From an uncultured Clostridium sp. (GTDB lineage: Bacteria > Bacillota > Clostridia > Oscillospirales > Acutalibacteraceae): 64,000 nucleotides of DNA. The stretch lies in the NCBI GenBank assembly GCA_934717555.1, contig CAKUYY010000001.1, forward strand, positions 84,497 through 148,496. The letters are read 5' to 3'. Numbering within the stretch: position 1 is the stretch's first letter; every line of letters starts with the position of its first letter. The notes below the pieces were generated by a model. The model saw nothing but the letters and a program-made list of their open reading frames with translations. It did not search any database and was not told the DNA's origin. The position numbers were made by a program, and so were the translations under genes. Below, in pieces: positions 50,461 to 62,560 of the stretch.

Positions 50461-50483
50461 TAAATGCAAATCATTTGCATTTA
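50461..50483 (+). promoter_or_regulatory. Zur operator, perfect 11-1-11 palindrome
   Basis: TAAATGCAAAT, C, ATTTGCATTTA. The inner TGCAAAT-n-ATTTGCA has the 7-1-7 layout of Fur-family boxes. It starts about at the transcription start, so bound Zur would block initiation of znuACB. Confidence 0.85.
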
Positions 50484-50541
50484 AAAATTTTAAGAGACAA
50501 GAAAGAATTTTCCCAAGGGAAAGGCCTTTCGGGAGTGAGCA

Positions 50542-51477
50542 TTGAAGAGAATAATCGCTTTTTGTTTGGCATTAAGTATCATGATAGCTGGTATGTCTGG
50601 CTGCGCGAAGCCGGTTCCTCAAGAAGAGCCCCGCCTGAAAGTGGTGGCTTCTTTTTATCCTATTTATATTATGCTGCTGAATCTCACCGACGGTATCCCG
50701 CAAATCCAGGTGGACAATATGGCGGGCCAGCAGACCGGATGTCTGCATGATTTCCAGATGCAGACGGACGACATGAAAAATCTGGAGAGTGCCGACGCGT
50801 TTGTCATCAACGGGGCGGGGATGGAATCTTTTCTGGACAAGGTGGTGGAGGAACTGCCCGCTCTGACCGTCATCAATTCCAGTACAGGAATCCCGCTGAT
50901 CGCCTCCGGGGAAGACGAACCCGAAGGGGAAGCCCACCATGAAGGGGACGGGCACCACCATGATTCCGGCTATAATCCACATTTATGGGTTTCGATCTCC
51001 AACTATATCCAACAGGTGGAAAATATCCGGGACGGCCTAATGCAGCTGGATCCTGCTTATGCGCAGCTGTATCAAAGCAATTGCGAAGAATATGTGGGCA
51101 AATTGGAAGCGCTCAGGCAGAAGATGCACCAGCAATTGGACGGCCTTCCCCATCGGGATATTATCACGTTCCACGAAGCGTTTCCGTACTTTGCCCAGGA
51201 GTTTGACCTGCACATCGCGGCGGTCATCAACCGGGAGCCGGAAAGCGAGCCCAGCGCCAGAGAATTGGCGGATACCATCCTTTTGGTGCGCTCTTCCGGA
51301 GTAAAAGCGCTGTTTGTAGAACCCCAGTACCCAAAGACCGCCGCGGATATCATCAGCAATGAGACACAGGCGGATGTTTATGTGTTGGATCCGGGTGTTT
51401 CCGGAGAGGAAAGCAAAGATGCTTATCTCAATATAATGGAACAGAATTTACAGGTTTTGCTCACCGCTTTGCAGTAA
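50542..51477 (+). CDS. znuA: Zinc ABC transporter substrate-binding lipoprotein
   Basis: 311 residues from TTG 50542 (GGGAG upstream). The signal peptide has a lipobox MSGC (Cys about 21). Cluster A-I features: VVASFYPIYIM, GAGMESFLDKV, a histidine-rich loop HHEGDGHHHDSGYNPHLWVS (about 132-152), the metal histidine in TFHEAFPYFA near 211, and a final D in YVLDPG. It captures Zn2+ outside the membrane for ZnuBC. It directly follows the Zur operator. Confidence 0.93.
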   Translation: MKRIIAFCLALSIMIAGMSGCAKPVPQEEPRLKVVASFYPIYIMLLNLTDGIPQIQVDNMAGQQTGCLHDFQMQTDDMKNLESADAFVINGAGMESFLDKVVEELPALTVINSSTGIPLIASGEDEPEGEAHHEGDGHHHDSGYNPHLWVSISNYIQQVENIRDGLMQLDPAYAQLYQSNCEEYVGKLEALRQKMHQQLDGLPHRDIITFHEAFPYFAQEFDLHIAAVINREPESEPSARELADTILLVRSSGVKALFVEPQYPKTAADIISNETQADVYVLDPGVSGEESKDAYLNIMEQNLQVLLTALQ

Positions 51478-51550
51478 CGGCCCGCCGCTGTCTTTTCACG
51501 GCCATACCAAAAGGATTGGCATGGATATTTTTATGGAGGAGTTTTTTATT

Positions 51551-52300
51551 ATGCTGGAACAGATATCCTGCCCCTGCCATTGCAGCATCCAGATTAGCAA
51601 TCTGGGCGTCAAACGGGGCAGTCACGTAATATTACAGGATGTTTCCCTGACAGCCCACCATGGGGAAATCTTAGCGCTCATTGGAAGGAACGGGGCGGGG
51701 AAAACCACCCTGCTCAAGGCTATCATGGGACAGATGCCCCATACGGGGACCATCGCTTTTTTTGACGCTCAGGGCCGGCAGATCCAGCGCCCGCGTATTG
51801 GATATGTGCCGCAAAGCCTGGCTTTTGACCGGAGCACTCCCGTGACGGTGGCCGATATGTTCTGCGCCAACCGCAGCTCCCTGCCGGTGTGGCTTGGGCA
51901 CCGGAAATCAGAACGCAGGCGTATTGAGCAAATGCTGGAAAAGGTAGGGGCCCGGCCGCAGATTGACAAAAAACTGGGAAGCCTGTCCGGCGGGGAATTA
52001 CAGCGTATCCTGCTTGCCTACGCCCTGGACCCGATCCCGGATCTCCTGCTGCTGGACGAACCGGTTTCCGCTGTGGATCGCAAGGGTACCGGCGTATTTT
52101 ATCAACTAGTCACATCGCTGCGCAGTGAATACCACATGCCCATTATCCTGGTTTCCCATGACATCGGGCATGTGAAAAAATATGCCACAAAAGCCGCGTT
52201 CCTGGACCGTACCGTCGTGATGCAGAATACGGTCGATAAAGTGCTCAATAACCCCACGGTGAGGGAAACCTTTGGGCTGGATATAGGAGGGGAACGGTAA
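51551..52300 (+). CDS. znuC: Zinc ABC transporter ATPase
   Basis: 249 residues from ATG 51551 (GGAGGAG 9 bp upstream; ATG 51521 is possible). Walker A IGRNGAGKTTLLKA is near 43-56, signature LSGGELQRILLA near 145, Walker B LLLLDEPVSAVD, and SHDIGHV with the switch histidine. It powers ZnuB. The stop overlaps the next start (TAATG). Confidence 0.93.
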   Translation: MLEQISCPCHCSIQISNLGVKRGSHVILQDVSLTAHHGEILALIGRNGAGKTTLLKAIMGQMPHTGTIAFFDAQGRQIQRPRIGYVPQSLAFDRSTPVTVADMFCANRSSLPVWLGHRKSERRRIEQMLEKVGARPQIDKKLGSLSGGELQRILLAYALDPIPDLLLLDEPVSAVDRKGTGVFYQLVTSLRSEYHMPIILVSHDIGHVKKYATKAAFLDRTVVMQNTVDKVLNNPTVRETFGLDIGGER

Positions 52301-53145
52301 TGGACGCTATTTATTCTTTTTTACAGCAGCTGCTCCCCTTTGAATGGGCGCAGTTCCACTTTATGCTCAATGCCCTGCTGGCGGTACTGATTATCACCCC
52401 GCTGTTTGGATTGACCGGGACCATGATTGTCAATAACCGCATGTCCTTTTTTTCCGATGCGCTGGGACATTCCGCGCTGACCGGTATCGCCATTGGGGTG
52501 ATGCTGGGTATTGACAATTACCTGATTTCCATGCTGGGGTTTGCCCTGCTGTTTGCCCTGGGGATCTCCGCGATTATTGAATCGGGTACTTCTTCCTCTG
52601 ATACCATCATCGGTGTTTTTTCTTCCGCGGGGGTAGCCCTGGGCGTGGTGCTTCTCTCCCTCAACGGGGGATTTTCCAAATACTCCAATTATTTAATTGG
52701 GGATATCCTTTCCATTCAGAGCGGGGAACTGCTCCTTTTGCTGCTGGTACTGGTTGCCGTTGTGGTTCTGTGGATATTCGCCTTCAACCGCTTGATGATC
52801 GCCAGCCTGAACCCGGATTTGGCGGTCAGCAAGAAGATCAATGTGCGGCTGTATAAAAACCTGTTTGTCATCGCTATCGCTCTGATTGTGACGGTATCCA
52901 TCAAGTGGGTGGGGATTTTGATTATCAATTCCCTGCTTGTGCTGCCCGCCGCGGCAGCCCGCAATGTAGCGGGGAGTATGCGGTCTTATCATGGGTTTTC
53001 CGTGTTGTTTTCCATGTTCTCCGGCTTGTGCGGCCTGATTATTTCCTATTATTGGGGCACTGCGGCCGGCGGTACCATTGTTTTGGTGGCGGCGGTGCTG
53101 TTTTTCCTGACGTTTGCCCTGAACCGGCTGCGCTCCCGTGCTTAA
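52300..53145 (+). CDS. znuB: Zinc ABC transporter permease
   Basis: 281 residues with eight or nine helices of the ABC-3 (ZnuB) family: MNALLAVLIITPLFGLTGTMIV, FFSDALGHSALTGIAIG (the DALGHS motif near 54), VGILIINSLLVLPAAAARN near 205. Forms the Zn2+ channel of ZnuABC. It is the last gene before the terminator at 53164. Confidence 0.94.
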   Translation: MDAIYSFLQQLLPFEWAQFHFMLNALLAVLIITPLFGLTGTMIVNNRMSFFSDALGHSALTGIAIGVMLGIDNYLISMLGFALLFALGISAIIESGTSSSDTIIGVFSSAGVALGVVLLSLNGGFSKYSNYLIGDILSIQSGELLLLLLVLVAVVVLWIFAFNRLMIASLNPDLAVSKKINVRLYKNLFVIAIALIVTVSIKWVGILIINSLLVLPAAAARNVAGSMRSYHGFSVLFSMFSGLCGLIISYYWGTAAGGTIVLVAAVLFFLTFALNRLRSRA

Positions 53146-53163
53146 ATTTACATAGATAAGAAT

Positions 53164-53216
53164 AAAAACCTTCCTCCATTGCAGATGTTTTTCTGTGATA
53201 GGGGAAGGTTTTTCCA
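53164..53216 (+). terminator. Terminator after znuB
   Basis: AAAAACCTTCC (53164-53174) pairs with GGAAGGTTTTT (53203-53213) around a long loop. Confidence 0.8.
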
Positions 53217-53253
53217 CAGCTAGGGGTAAAACTGTGGAAAAATTTTTTCATAA

Positions 53254-56382
<3,129 letters not shown>

Positions 56383-56494
56383 AAGGAGCCGGGAGGCCGG
56401 AGGCAGGGGATCTGACAGCGTTTTACCTTTTATGGATATATAGTTTTTTTAAGTTTTCCATTGGAATTAAAGACCGTTTTTTTATTCAGTCCAG

Positions 56495-56524
56495 TTGTAT
56501 CCAGACAAGGAAGTGTGCTACAAT
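56495..56524 (+). promoter_or_regulatory. Promoter and leader hairpin for fabV
   Basis: TTGTAT, 18-bp spacer, TACAAT (56519-56524) with an extended -10 TGC. The leader contains TTTCCCC 56544-56550 / GGGGAAA 56574-56580, a hairpin ending 8 bp before the AAGGAGC site. Confidence 0.6.
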
Positions 56525-56597
56525 AAATAAAAATCATGGAATATTTCCCCGCTAGGTTCTCAAGGCGGAGCTTGGGGAAAGAAAAGGAGCAATATAA

Positions 56598-57779
56598 ATG
56601 GTAGTTCAGCCAAAAGTACGAGGATTTATTTGCACCACCTCCCATCCAGAGGGATGCCGGGCCAGCGTGGAGCGGCAGATTGCGTATGTCAAGGCGCAGC
56701 CCAAGACGGAAGGCCCCAAAAAGGTGCTGGTGATCGGGGCTTCCGCCGGTTATGGCCTTGCTTCCCGCATCAGCTGCGCTTATTCCAGCGGGGCGGCCAC
56801 TTTGGGCGTGATTTTTGACAAACCGGCAACAGGAAACCGTACCGCGACGTCAGGATGGTATCACACAGCGGCCTTTGAGGAGTTCGCCCATCAAGATGGA
56901 TTATACGCAAAAACCATCAATGGAGACGCTTTTTCCAGGGCGGTCAAAGATCAGGTCATCGACACAATCCGCAAGGATCTCGGGAAAGTAGATCTGGTGG
57001 TTTACAGTCTGGCGGCGCCCAGAAGAACCACGGAGGATGGTACCACTTATTCCTCTGTACTCAAGACCACCGGGGATACTTATACCAATAAGACCATTGA
57101 CCTGCGCAGCAATAAAGTGGAGGAAGTGACCATTTCCCCGGCCACAGAGCAGGAGATTGCGGATACTGTAAAAGTCATGGGGGGAGAGGACTGGAAGGAC
57201 TGGATCGCCGCGCTCAAGCAGGCGGATGTGCTGGCGGATCAGGCGGTCACAGTAGCGTATTCCTATATCGGTCCGGAGTTGACCCATCCCATGTATCTCA
57301 ATGGTTCCATTGGACAAGCCAAACGCCATTTACATGCCACCGCCAAGGAAATCACCGATGAGTTCGCCGGGGTAAAGGGGTATATTTCCGTCAATAAGGC
57401 GCTTGTCACCCAGTCCAGCGCGGCGATCCCGATTGTACCGCTGTATATTTCCATTCTGTACCGGGTGATGAAGGAACATGAATGCCACGAGGGATGCATC
57501 CAGCAGATGTACCGCTTGTTCCATGATAAACTATCCTGGTCCTCTTCGGAGACAGACAAAGAGGGACTGATCCGGATGGACGACTGGGAGATGAGAGAGG
57601 ACATCCAGAAGGAAGTAAGTGCCCTATGGAAAGACATCTCCACCGAGAATGTGGAACAGGTCGCGGACATCAAGGGATACTGGGAAGATTTTTATCAGAT
57701 TTTTGGATTTTCTGTGCCTGGTGTGGATTATGAACAAGATGTCAGCCTGGATGTTTCTATCCCGAGTTTGACAGAATAA
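56598..57779 (+). CDS. fabV: Trans-2-enoyl-CoA/ACP reductase (FabV/Ter family)
   Basis: 393 residues. NADH site VLVIGASAGYGLASRI (about 44-59), LVVYSLAAPRRT near 135, and the active site Y-x8-K in MYLNGSIGQAKRH (Tyr about 233, Lys about 242). The family reduces trans-2-enoyl thioesters: FabV on ACP for fatty acids, Ter on CoA (crotonyl-CoA to butyryl-CoA). Sequence alone does not separate the two roles here. Single gene with its own promoter and terminator. Confidence 0.94.
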   Translation: MVVQPKVRGFICTTSHPEGCRASVERQIAYVKAQPKTEGPKKVLVIGASAGYGLASRISCAYSSGAATLGVIFDKPATGNRTATSGWYHTAAFEEFAHQDGLYAKTINGDAFSRAVKDQVIDTIRKDLGKVDLVVYSLAAPRRTTEDGTTYSSVLKTTGDTYTNKTIDLRSNKVEEVTISPATEQEIADTVKVMGGEDWKDWIAALKQADVLADQAVTVAYSYIGPELTHPMYLNGSIGQAKRHLHATAKEITDEFAGVKGYISVNKALVTQSSAAIPIVPLYISILYRVMKEHECHEGCIQQMYRLFHDKLSWSSSETDKEGLIRMDDWEMREDIQKEVSALWKDISTENVEQVADIKGYWEDFYQIFGFSVPGVDYEQDVSLDVSIPSLTE

Positions 57780-57791
57780 GAATATTGATAA

Positions 57792-57824
57792 AAAGAGGAC
57801 AGCTTACATGCTGTCCTCTTTTTG
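57792..57824 (+). terminator. Terminator after fabV
   Basis: AAGAGGACAGC / GCTGTCCTCTT with a 6-nt loop and T's. Confidence 0.9.
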
Positions 57825-57861
57825 TCTAATACTTTGTTTGCAAAGAAAAGAGTGGGAGTGA

Positions 57862-58188
57862 TCATCTTCTTTTCAGCAACTTTTTTAGTTCCAAGGCTTT
57901 CCTCAAATTTCCCTCCACTTTTATTTTTCCAAAAGTAAAGGCGAGAACGGGGTCCATTTTTCCCCGCAAGATTTGAAAGAAATGCTTGACCGAGAGGGTA
58001 AAAGCCACATCCCGGCCGTTATATTCGTAAGGCTCGATAGAAAGGGCATGGTCTTTTACCTGAATATAAAAAGTACCGCCGTCTTTTCCAGTCAGATTGA
58101 TCTGGAAAACCGACTTTCCCTGGATCTTGCTGAGGTCGACATTCTTTAGGGTATCGCGGAGTTCTGCAACAATTTGCTCAAACGTCAT
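57862..58188 (-). CDS. SCP-2 sterol-transfer family protein
   Basis: 108 residues from ATG 58188 with GGGGGAT just upstream; the frame is open 78 codons further but that part is low quality. SCP2-like fold: VFQINLTGKDGGTFYIQVKDHALSIEPYEY, then DVAFTLSVKHFFQILRGKMDPVLAFTFGKIKVEGN and LRKALELKKLL. These proteins bind fatty acyl or other lipids in the cytosol. It lies beside fabV (convergent), but no shared regulation is visible. Confidence 0.85.
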   Translation of the reverse strand: MTFEQIVAELRDTLKNVDLSKIQGKSVFQINLTGKDGGTFYIQVKDHALSIEPYEYNGRDVAFTLSVKHFFQILRGKMDPVLAFTFGKIKVEGNLRKALELKKLLKRR

Positions 58189-58347
58189 GGTGGATCCCCC
58201 AGTCATTTGTCTTTTCTCCATCATACTATGAGAAAAAACAAAGGGCAAGAGGGGAGATAAAAGAACTTTTGATTCTTTTTGACAAATAGAAAATTTCCAT
58301 CCGTATCCTGCGCTTTTGTAGGGAAGAGGGGAAAGCAATAGATTCCA

Positions 58348-58376
58348 TTGCCGGGAAAGAGAAAAAGAGGTATAAT
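58348..58376 (+). promoter_or_regulatory. Sigma-A promoter for the cysteine desulfurase gene
   Basis: TTGCCG, 17-bp spacer, TATAAT (58371-58376). Confidence 0.7.
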
Positions 58377-58441
58377 AAAAAATCAAGTCGTAGCCGCAGA
58401 TAAAACGGCGATGATTTCCCAATTCCTTTGGAGGTGTCTTT

Positions 58442-59581
58442 TTGAATCAGGTTTATTTGGATAACAGCGCGACTACCCGGGTTTGTCCGGAGGCAGCGGA
58501 AAAAGTAATGGAACTGATGATGGAAAAGTACGGGAACCCCTCTTCCTTACATACCATGGGTTACGAAGCGGAACAGGAAATCCTGTGGGCCCGGGAACAG
58601 ATAGCGAAAGCTTTAAACGTGCTGCCAAGGGAAATGGTATTTACTTCCGGAGGGACAGAAGCCAATAATCTGGCTTTGTTTGGAGCTGCCCAGGCGAGAA
58701 AACGTATGGGGAACCGCATTGTGACCACTGCCATAGAGCATTCATCCGTTCTGGAGGCAGCTCAGGAGCTGGAAAAGCAGGGGATGGAAGTGGTCTTTTT
58801 AAAACCGGGGTTAGACGGAAAGATCCCTTTGGAGGAAATCAAAGAGGCTATTAATGAGCGCACCATTTTGGTGAGCGTCATGGCGGTCAACAACGAGGTA
58901 GGGTCTATCCAGCCCATTGAAAAGGTCAAAAAGATCATAGAAACCAAAAAAGCGCCCGCCCTGTTCCATGTGGACGCGGTACAGGCTTTTGGAAAGATAC
59001 CCTTGAAACCCGCGAAAATGGGAATCGACCTTATGACCATAAGCGGCCATAAGGTTCACGCTCCAAAAGGCGTGGGAGCCCTCTATATTGGGAAAGGGGT
59101 GAGGATCCTTCCCAGGACCTTTGGAGGGGAGCAGCAGAACCGGATGAGGCCGGGAACCGAACCCGCGTCCCTGATCGCCGGATTTGGGGCGGCGGTCCAG
59201 GCACTGCCTGATCTGGCGGAAGAGAAAAAGAGTATCCAGTCTTTAAAAGACTATGCGGTAGAGAGGCTATGCGGCATACCGATGGTGGAGGTGAATTCCC
59301 CGGAGGACAGCCTGCCGTATGTGCTGAATATTTCCGCCGTTGGCGTGCGCAGTGAAACCATGCTGCACCATCTGGCGGCGAAAGGGATTTATGTATCCAG
59401 CGGGTCGGCCTGCGCGAAAGGAAGGAAAAGCCACGTCCTGGAAGCTATGGGCTTATCCCCGGAGCGGATTGCTTCCGCCATCCGAATCAGTTTTTCCCGT
59501 TATAATACCAGGGCGGATATCGACCAATTGGCCGACGGGCTCCAGGAGGGGCTCCAGGTGTTGGCCAAGGCCCGTGGATAA
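58442..59581 (+). CDS. Cysteine desulfurase (NifS/IscS family)
   Basis: 379 residues from TTG 58442 (GGAGGTG upstream). YLDNSATTRV start, FTSGGTEANNLAL (PLP phosphate site), AIEHSSVLE (His about 99), the PLP lysine in ISGHKVHAPKG (about 203), and the catalytic cysteine loop SGSACAKGRKSHVL (about 323). It makes a persulfide from cysteine. The next gene in the same direction is thiI, matching the Gram-positive NifZ-ThiI pair that supplies sulfur for 4-thiouridine in tRNA. A repeat element separates the two. Confidence 0.92.
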   Translation: MNQVYLDNSATTRVCPEAAEKVMELMMEKYGNPSSLHTMGYEAEQEILWAREQIAKALNVLPREMVFTSGGTEANNLALFGAAQARKRMGNRIVTTAIEHSSVLEAAQELEKQGMEVVFLKPGLDGKIPLEEIKEAINERTILVSVMAVNNEVGSIQPIEKVKKIIETKKAPALFHVDAVQAFGKIPLKPAKMGIDLMTISGHKVHAPKGVGALYIGKGVRILPRTFGGEQQNRMRPGTEPASLIAGFGAAVQALPDLAEEKKSIQSLKDYAVERLCGIPMVEVNSPEDSLPYVLNISAVGVRSETMLHHLAAKGIYVSSGSACAKGRKSHVLEAMGLSPERIASAIRISFSRYNTRADIDQLADGLQEGLQVLAKARG

Positions 59582-59673
59582 GTTTTAGAAAGGGACGCTT
59601 TTTCCTTTATTAAATGAAGGGGCCTATCTTCTGATCTTTCATTTTTTACTTGCCTTCTTATGGTAAGCTTTTC

Positions 59674-59873
59674 TTTTTCTTTCCCGCTCATGCCGCGGGG
59701 GCACATCCTTTCTCTGGCGTCAGAGAAAGGAAGCAAAGAGAACGCAAAAGGGGGGAATCCTGTTTCCCCCTTTTTGAAACCCCTTACAAGGCCGCTGCGG
59801 CGGGTCTCCTAAGATAACCCGGAAATATGCCGGCTAACGGAGCGGCATCCGCCCGCTCCAATAGCCGGCATAC
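59674..59873 (-). repeat. Dispersed intergenic repeat A, copy 2
   Basis: Minus-strand copy of the element at 44369-44569. All three hairpins are kept: TATGCCGGCTA..GGAGCGG / CCGCTCC..TAGCCGGCATA, then GGGGGAA..TTCCCCC, then CCTTTCTCTG-ACGC-CAGAGAAAGG. In the first stem, T:A beside GAGCGG in copy 1 is G:C here, a paired change. It occupies most of the 451-bp gap 59582-60032 between the desulfurase and thiI. Confidence 0.85.
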
Positions 59874-60032
59874 CCCAATGCTGCCGCTCGTTTCATTTGT
59901 TCCTATCAGGACAACAAAAGGGACAAATCATAATTTTCATAAACAAAAACAAGGGGTAGAGATAGGGAAGGGAAAAATCCAGACATATATCAAAATTTTA
60001 CGGAAAATCACGAAATGAGGGGAGAAAACTCC

Positions 60033-61217
60033 ATGAAAGAAATTATTTTAATCAAAGACGGTGAAATCGCTTTAAAGGGGCTCAATCGCCGCAATTTTGA
60101 AGACGCGCTCATCAAAAATATCCGTTGGCGCATCGCGCCGTTGGGCTCTTTTGAGATCCGCAGCGCCCAATCGACTATTTTTGTCCGCCCGCTCAGCGAG
60201 GATATCGACCTGGATGAGGCGACAGATCGTATTTCCAAGGTTTTTGGTATCGCCTGTTTTTCCCGCGCCTGTATCGCGGAAAAAAATATGGATGCGATCC
60301 AGGAGGCGGCAGCGGAGTACTTAAAGGAAGAGCTGGAGAGCGCCTCTACCTTTAAAGTCAACGCGAAACGTTCCGATAAAGGATTCGCGTTGAAGTCTCC
60401 GGATATTTGCAGGGAGATGGGCGGCTATCTGCTGGAGAAATTTCCCCATTTGAGCGTGGATGTGCACAATCCGGATATCACGGTCACGGTGGAAATCCGT
60501 GATTTTGGGGCGTATGTGCGGGGTGGTGTCATCCCTGGCGCGGGCGGAATCCCGGTGGGGACCGGCGGCAAGGCGGCTGTACTGATTTCCGGCGGCATTG
60601 ACAGCCCGGTAGCCGCCTATATGATGGCAAAAAGAGGGATCAGCCTGATGGCCATCCACTTTGCCAGCCCCCCCTATACCAGCGAACGGGCGGAGGAAAA
60701 AGTAAAGCAGCTGCTGCGCCAGGTGGCGGCCTACAGCGGCCGCTTGGAGATGCATACAGTCCCCTTTACCAAAATTCAGGAACAAATCCGGGAACATTGC
60801 CCGGAAGAACTGTTTACTATCATTATGCGCCGGATGATGATGAAAATTTCTGAACGGATCGCCCGGTCTCACGGCTGCGGGGCCCTGATCACAGGAGAGA
60901 GCCTGGGCCAGGTGGCCAGCCAGACCATGCAGGCCATCGGCTGCACCGACGCCGCCTGTTCCATGCCGGTGTTCCGTCCTCTGATCGGGATGGATAAGGA
61001 TGAGATTATTGTGATTTCCCGCAAAATCGATACGTTTGACATTTCTATCCAGCCTTATGAGGATTGTTGTACGGTATTTACCCCAAAACATCCCCGCACC
61101 AAGCCTGTGCTGAAATATGTAGAACTGGCGGAAAGCAGCATGGATGTGGAATCTCTCGTAGAAGAAGCGGTTAATCACACAAAATTCACAAAAATAGACT
61201 ATGATTTTCTTGGATAA
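60033..61217 (+). CDS. thiI: tRNA 4-thiouridine synthase ThiI (short form)
   Basis: 394 residues from ATG 60033 (GAGGGGAG upstream; ATG 60015 is less likely). An N-terminal ferredoxin-like domain and THUMP domain occupy about 1-165, then the PP-loop LISGGIDSPVAAYMMAKRG (about 184-202) for ATP adenylation of U8. ITGESLGQVASQT and the cysteine in DAACSMPVFRP (about 308) follow. The C-terminal rhodanese domain of the E. coli form is absent, as is normal in Gram-positives that use a dedicated NifS-like donor, here encoded upstream. Confidence 0.95.
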   Translation: MKEIILIKDGEIALKGLNRRNFEDALIKNIRWRIAPLGSFEIRSAQSTIFVRPLSEDIDLDEATDRISKVFGIACFSRACIAEKNMDAIQEAAAEYLKEELESASTFKVNAKRSDKGFALKSPDICREMGGYLLEKFPHLSVDVHNPDITVTVEIRDFGAYVRGGVIPGAGGIPVGTGGKAAVLISGGIDSPVAAYMMAKRGISLMAIHFASPPYTSERAEEKVKQLLRQVAAYSGRLEMHTVPFTKIQEQIREHCPEELFTIIMRRMMMKISERIARSHGCGALITGESLGQVASQTMQAIGCTDAACSMPVFRPLIGMDKDEIIVISRKIDTFDISIQPYEDCCTVFTPKHPRTKPVLKYVELAESSMDVESLVEEAVNHTKFTKIDYDFLG

Positions 61218-61379
61218 TATGGTTTAATTGGATAGGAACTACAAAACTTTCGTAGAAATCCATATCCCAGCCATGTTACAGTTCCGCCGCAGGGCCGGCA
61301 AATAGATCCGGCGACCGATGACGATCAGACGGGACAGGCCTGTTTCATACGGTGGGAAAGGAAATGGAGGTAATAAACC

Positions 61380-62465
61380 ATGAACGAACAAGAGAAATCC
61401 CAGGAAACGGTGGATCAAAAACCATCCCCCAAAAAGAAAAAACGTTGTTTTTTGGCGGCCATCCTTCCCTGGAAGGGGGACCGGTTTGGCGAGGGGCTGA
61501 GAAAAACAATTTTGCTGATCGCCATCATTACACTGCTGGTATCGGGAGGCAAACTGCTGTATGAAACGGTATACCTTCCCGCCCAAAGCGACAATGCCAT
61601 GAATTCTATCCAGGACCTGTACCGTCCGGACGGGGACGCTTCTGACACACAGGACGGCGATTCCGATACTGCGGACGCGGAACCAGCACGGGACGACCAG
61701 GGAAGGCTGAAAAAGTTCCTGCCGCTGCTGGAGATCAACAACGATATCAAGGGATGGATTACCGTTCCCAACAGTAAGATTGACTACCCGGTATTACAGT
61801 CTGAAAAGGATCTGCTGTTGCAGCCGGGAGAAAATGAGACGTATCTGTATACGGATTATCAAGGGAACAGCACCAAATATGGAAGTATCTTTATCGATGC
61901 CCACTGTGACATCACGGATTGTAAAAATATCATCATCCATGGGCACCATATGCGGGATGGGCGCATGTTTGCAAATCTGATGAATTATTCTGACCTTAGT
62001 TTTTATCAGAGTGCGCCGGTGATTACCTTCGATACTATTTATGAGGAAGCCCAATGGAAGGTCATTTCGATCTTTAAGACCAATACCATGGAAGATCAGG
62101 GAGAACCCTTCCAGTATTTGCGCTATTCCTTTGCCGACGATTCCGATTTCCTGAATTACGTCTATCAGGTGAGGGAGCGTTCCCTAATTGATATGCCAGT
62201 GGATGTCAACGAAGATGACCAGCTGATTACCTTATCCACCTGCTCCTATGAATTCGACGAATTCCGCACGGTGGTGGTAGCGCGTAAAGTGCGCCCTGGG
62301 GAAGACGCCAGTGTAAATGTTTCTCAAGCCGCCAAAAATCCCGATCCTTTGATGCCGGATGTTTGGTACAATACATATGGCGGAAGCAAGCCTCAGGTGA
62401 CCACTTTTGAAGAAGCCTTGGAGAATGGCCAGATCAATTGGTATCAGGCTCCAGCGGAAGAATAA
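61380..62465 (+). CDS. srtB: Class B sortase
   Basis: 361 residues. A lysine-rich cytosolic start (PSPKKKKR) and a membrane helix at about 36-58 precede a linker rich in D/S. The sortase domain (about 120-300) has WITVPNSKIDYPVLQ, the catalytic histidine in IIIHGHHMRDGRMF (about 195), cysteine in TLSTCSYEF (about 287) and arginine in FRTVVVARKV. The C-terminal tail of about 45 residues is unusual in length. It anchors surface proteins with NPxT/SPxTG-type signals. GGAGG precedes ATG 61380. The only candidate substrate in the window is the 11241 mini-protein. Confidence 0.93.
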   Translation: MNEQEKSQETVDQKPSPKKKKRCFLAAILPWKGDRFGEGLRKTILLIAIITLLVSGGKLLYETVYLPAQSDNAMNSIQDLYRPDGDASDTQDGDSDTADAEPARDDQGRLKKFLPLLEINNDIKGWITVPNSKIDYPVLQSEKDLLLQPGENETYLYTDYQGNSTKYGSIFIDAHCDITDCKNIIIHGHHMRDGRMFANLMNYSDLSFYQSAPVITFDTIYEEAQWKVISIFKTNTMEDQGEPFQYLRYSFADDSDFLNYVYQVRERSLIDMPVDVNEDDQLITLSTCSYEFDEFRTVVVARKVRPGEDASVNVSQAAKNPDPLMPDVWYNTYGGSKPQVTTFEEALENGQINWYQAPAEE

Positions 62466-62486
62466 AAAGGGGTCGCGCCCCCGTAA

Positions 62487-62536
62487 AAAAGAGTTGCCTT
62501 TTTCGATACGGAGGAAGAGGCAGCTCTTTTATTTTG
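62487..62536 (+). terminator. Terminator after srtB
   Basis: AAAAGAG--GCCT pairs with AGGC--CTCTTTT; ATTTTG follows. Confidence 0.7.
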
Positions 62537-62560
62537 ATATGGATTAGGGGGCGGCGTTTT

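Noticed and set aside
57047..57062. T-box-like phrase GGTACCAC in fabV
   Set aside because: It lies inside the coding sequence and no specifier or stem structure surrounds it.
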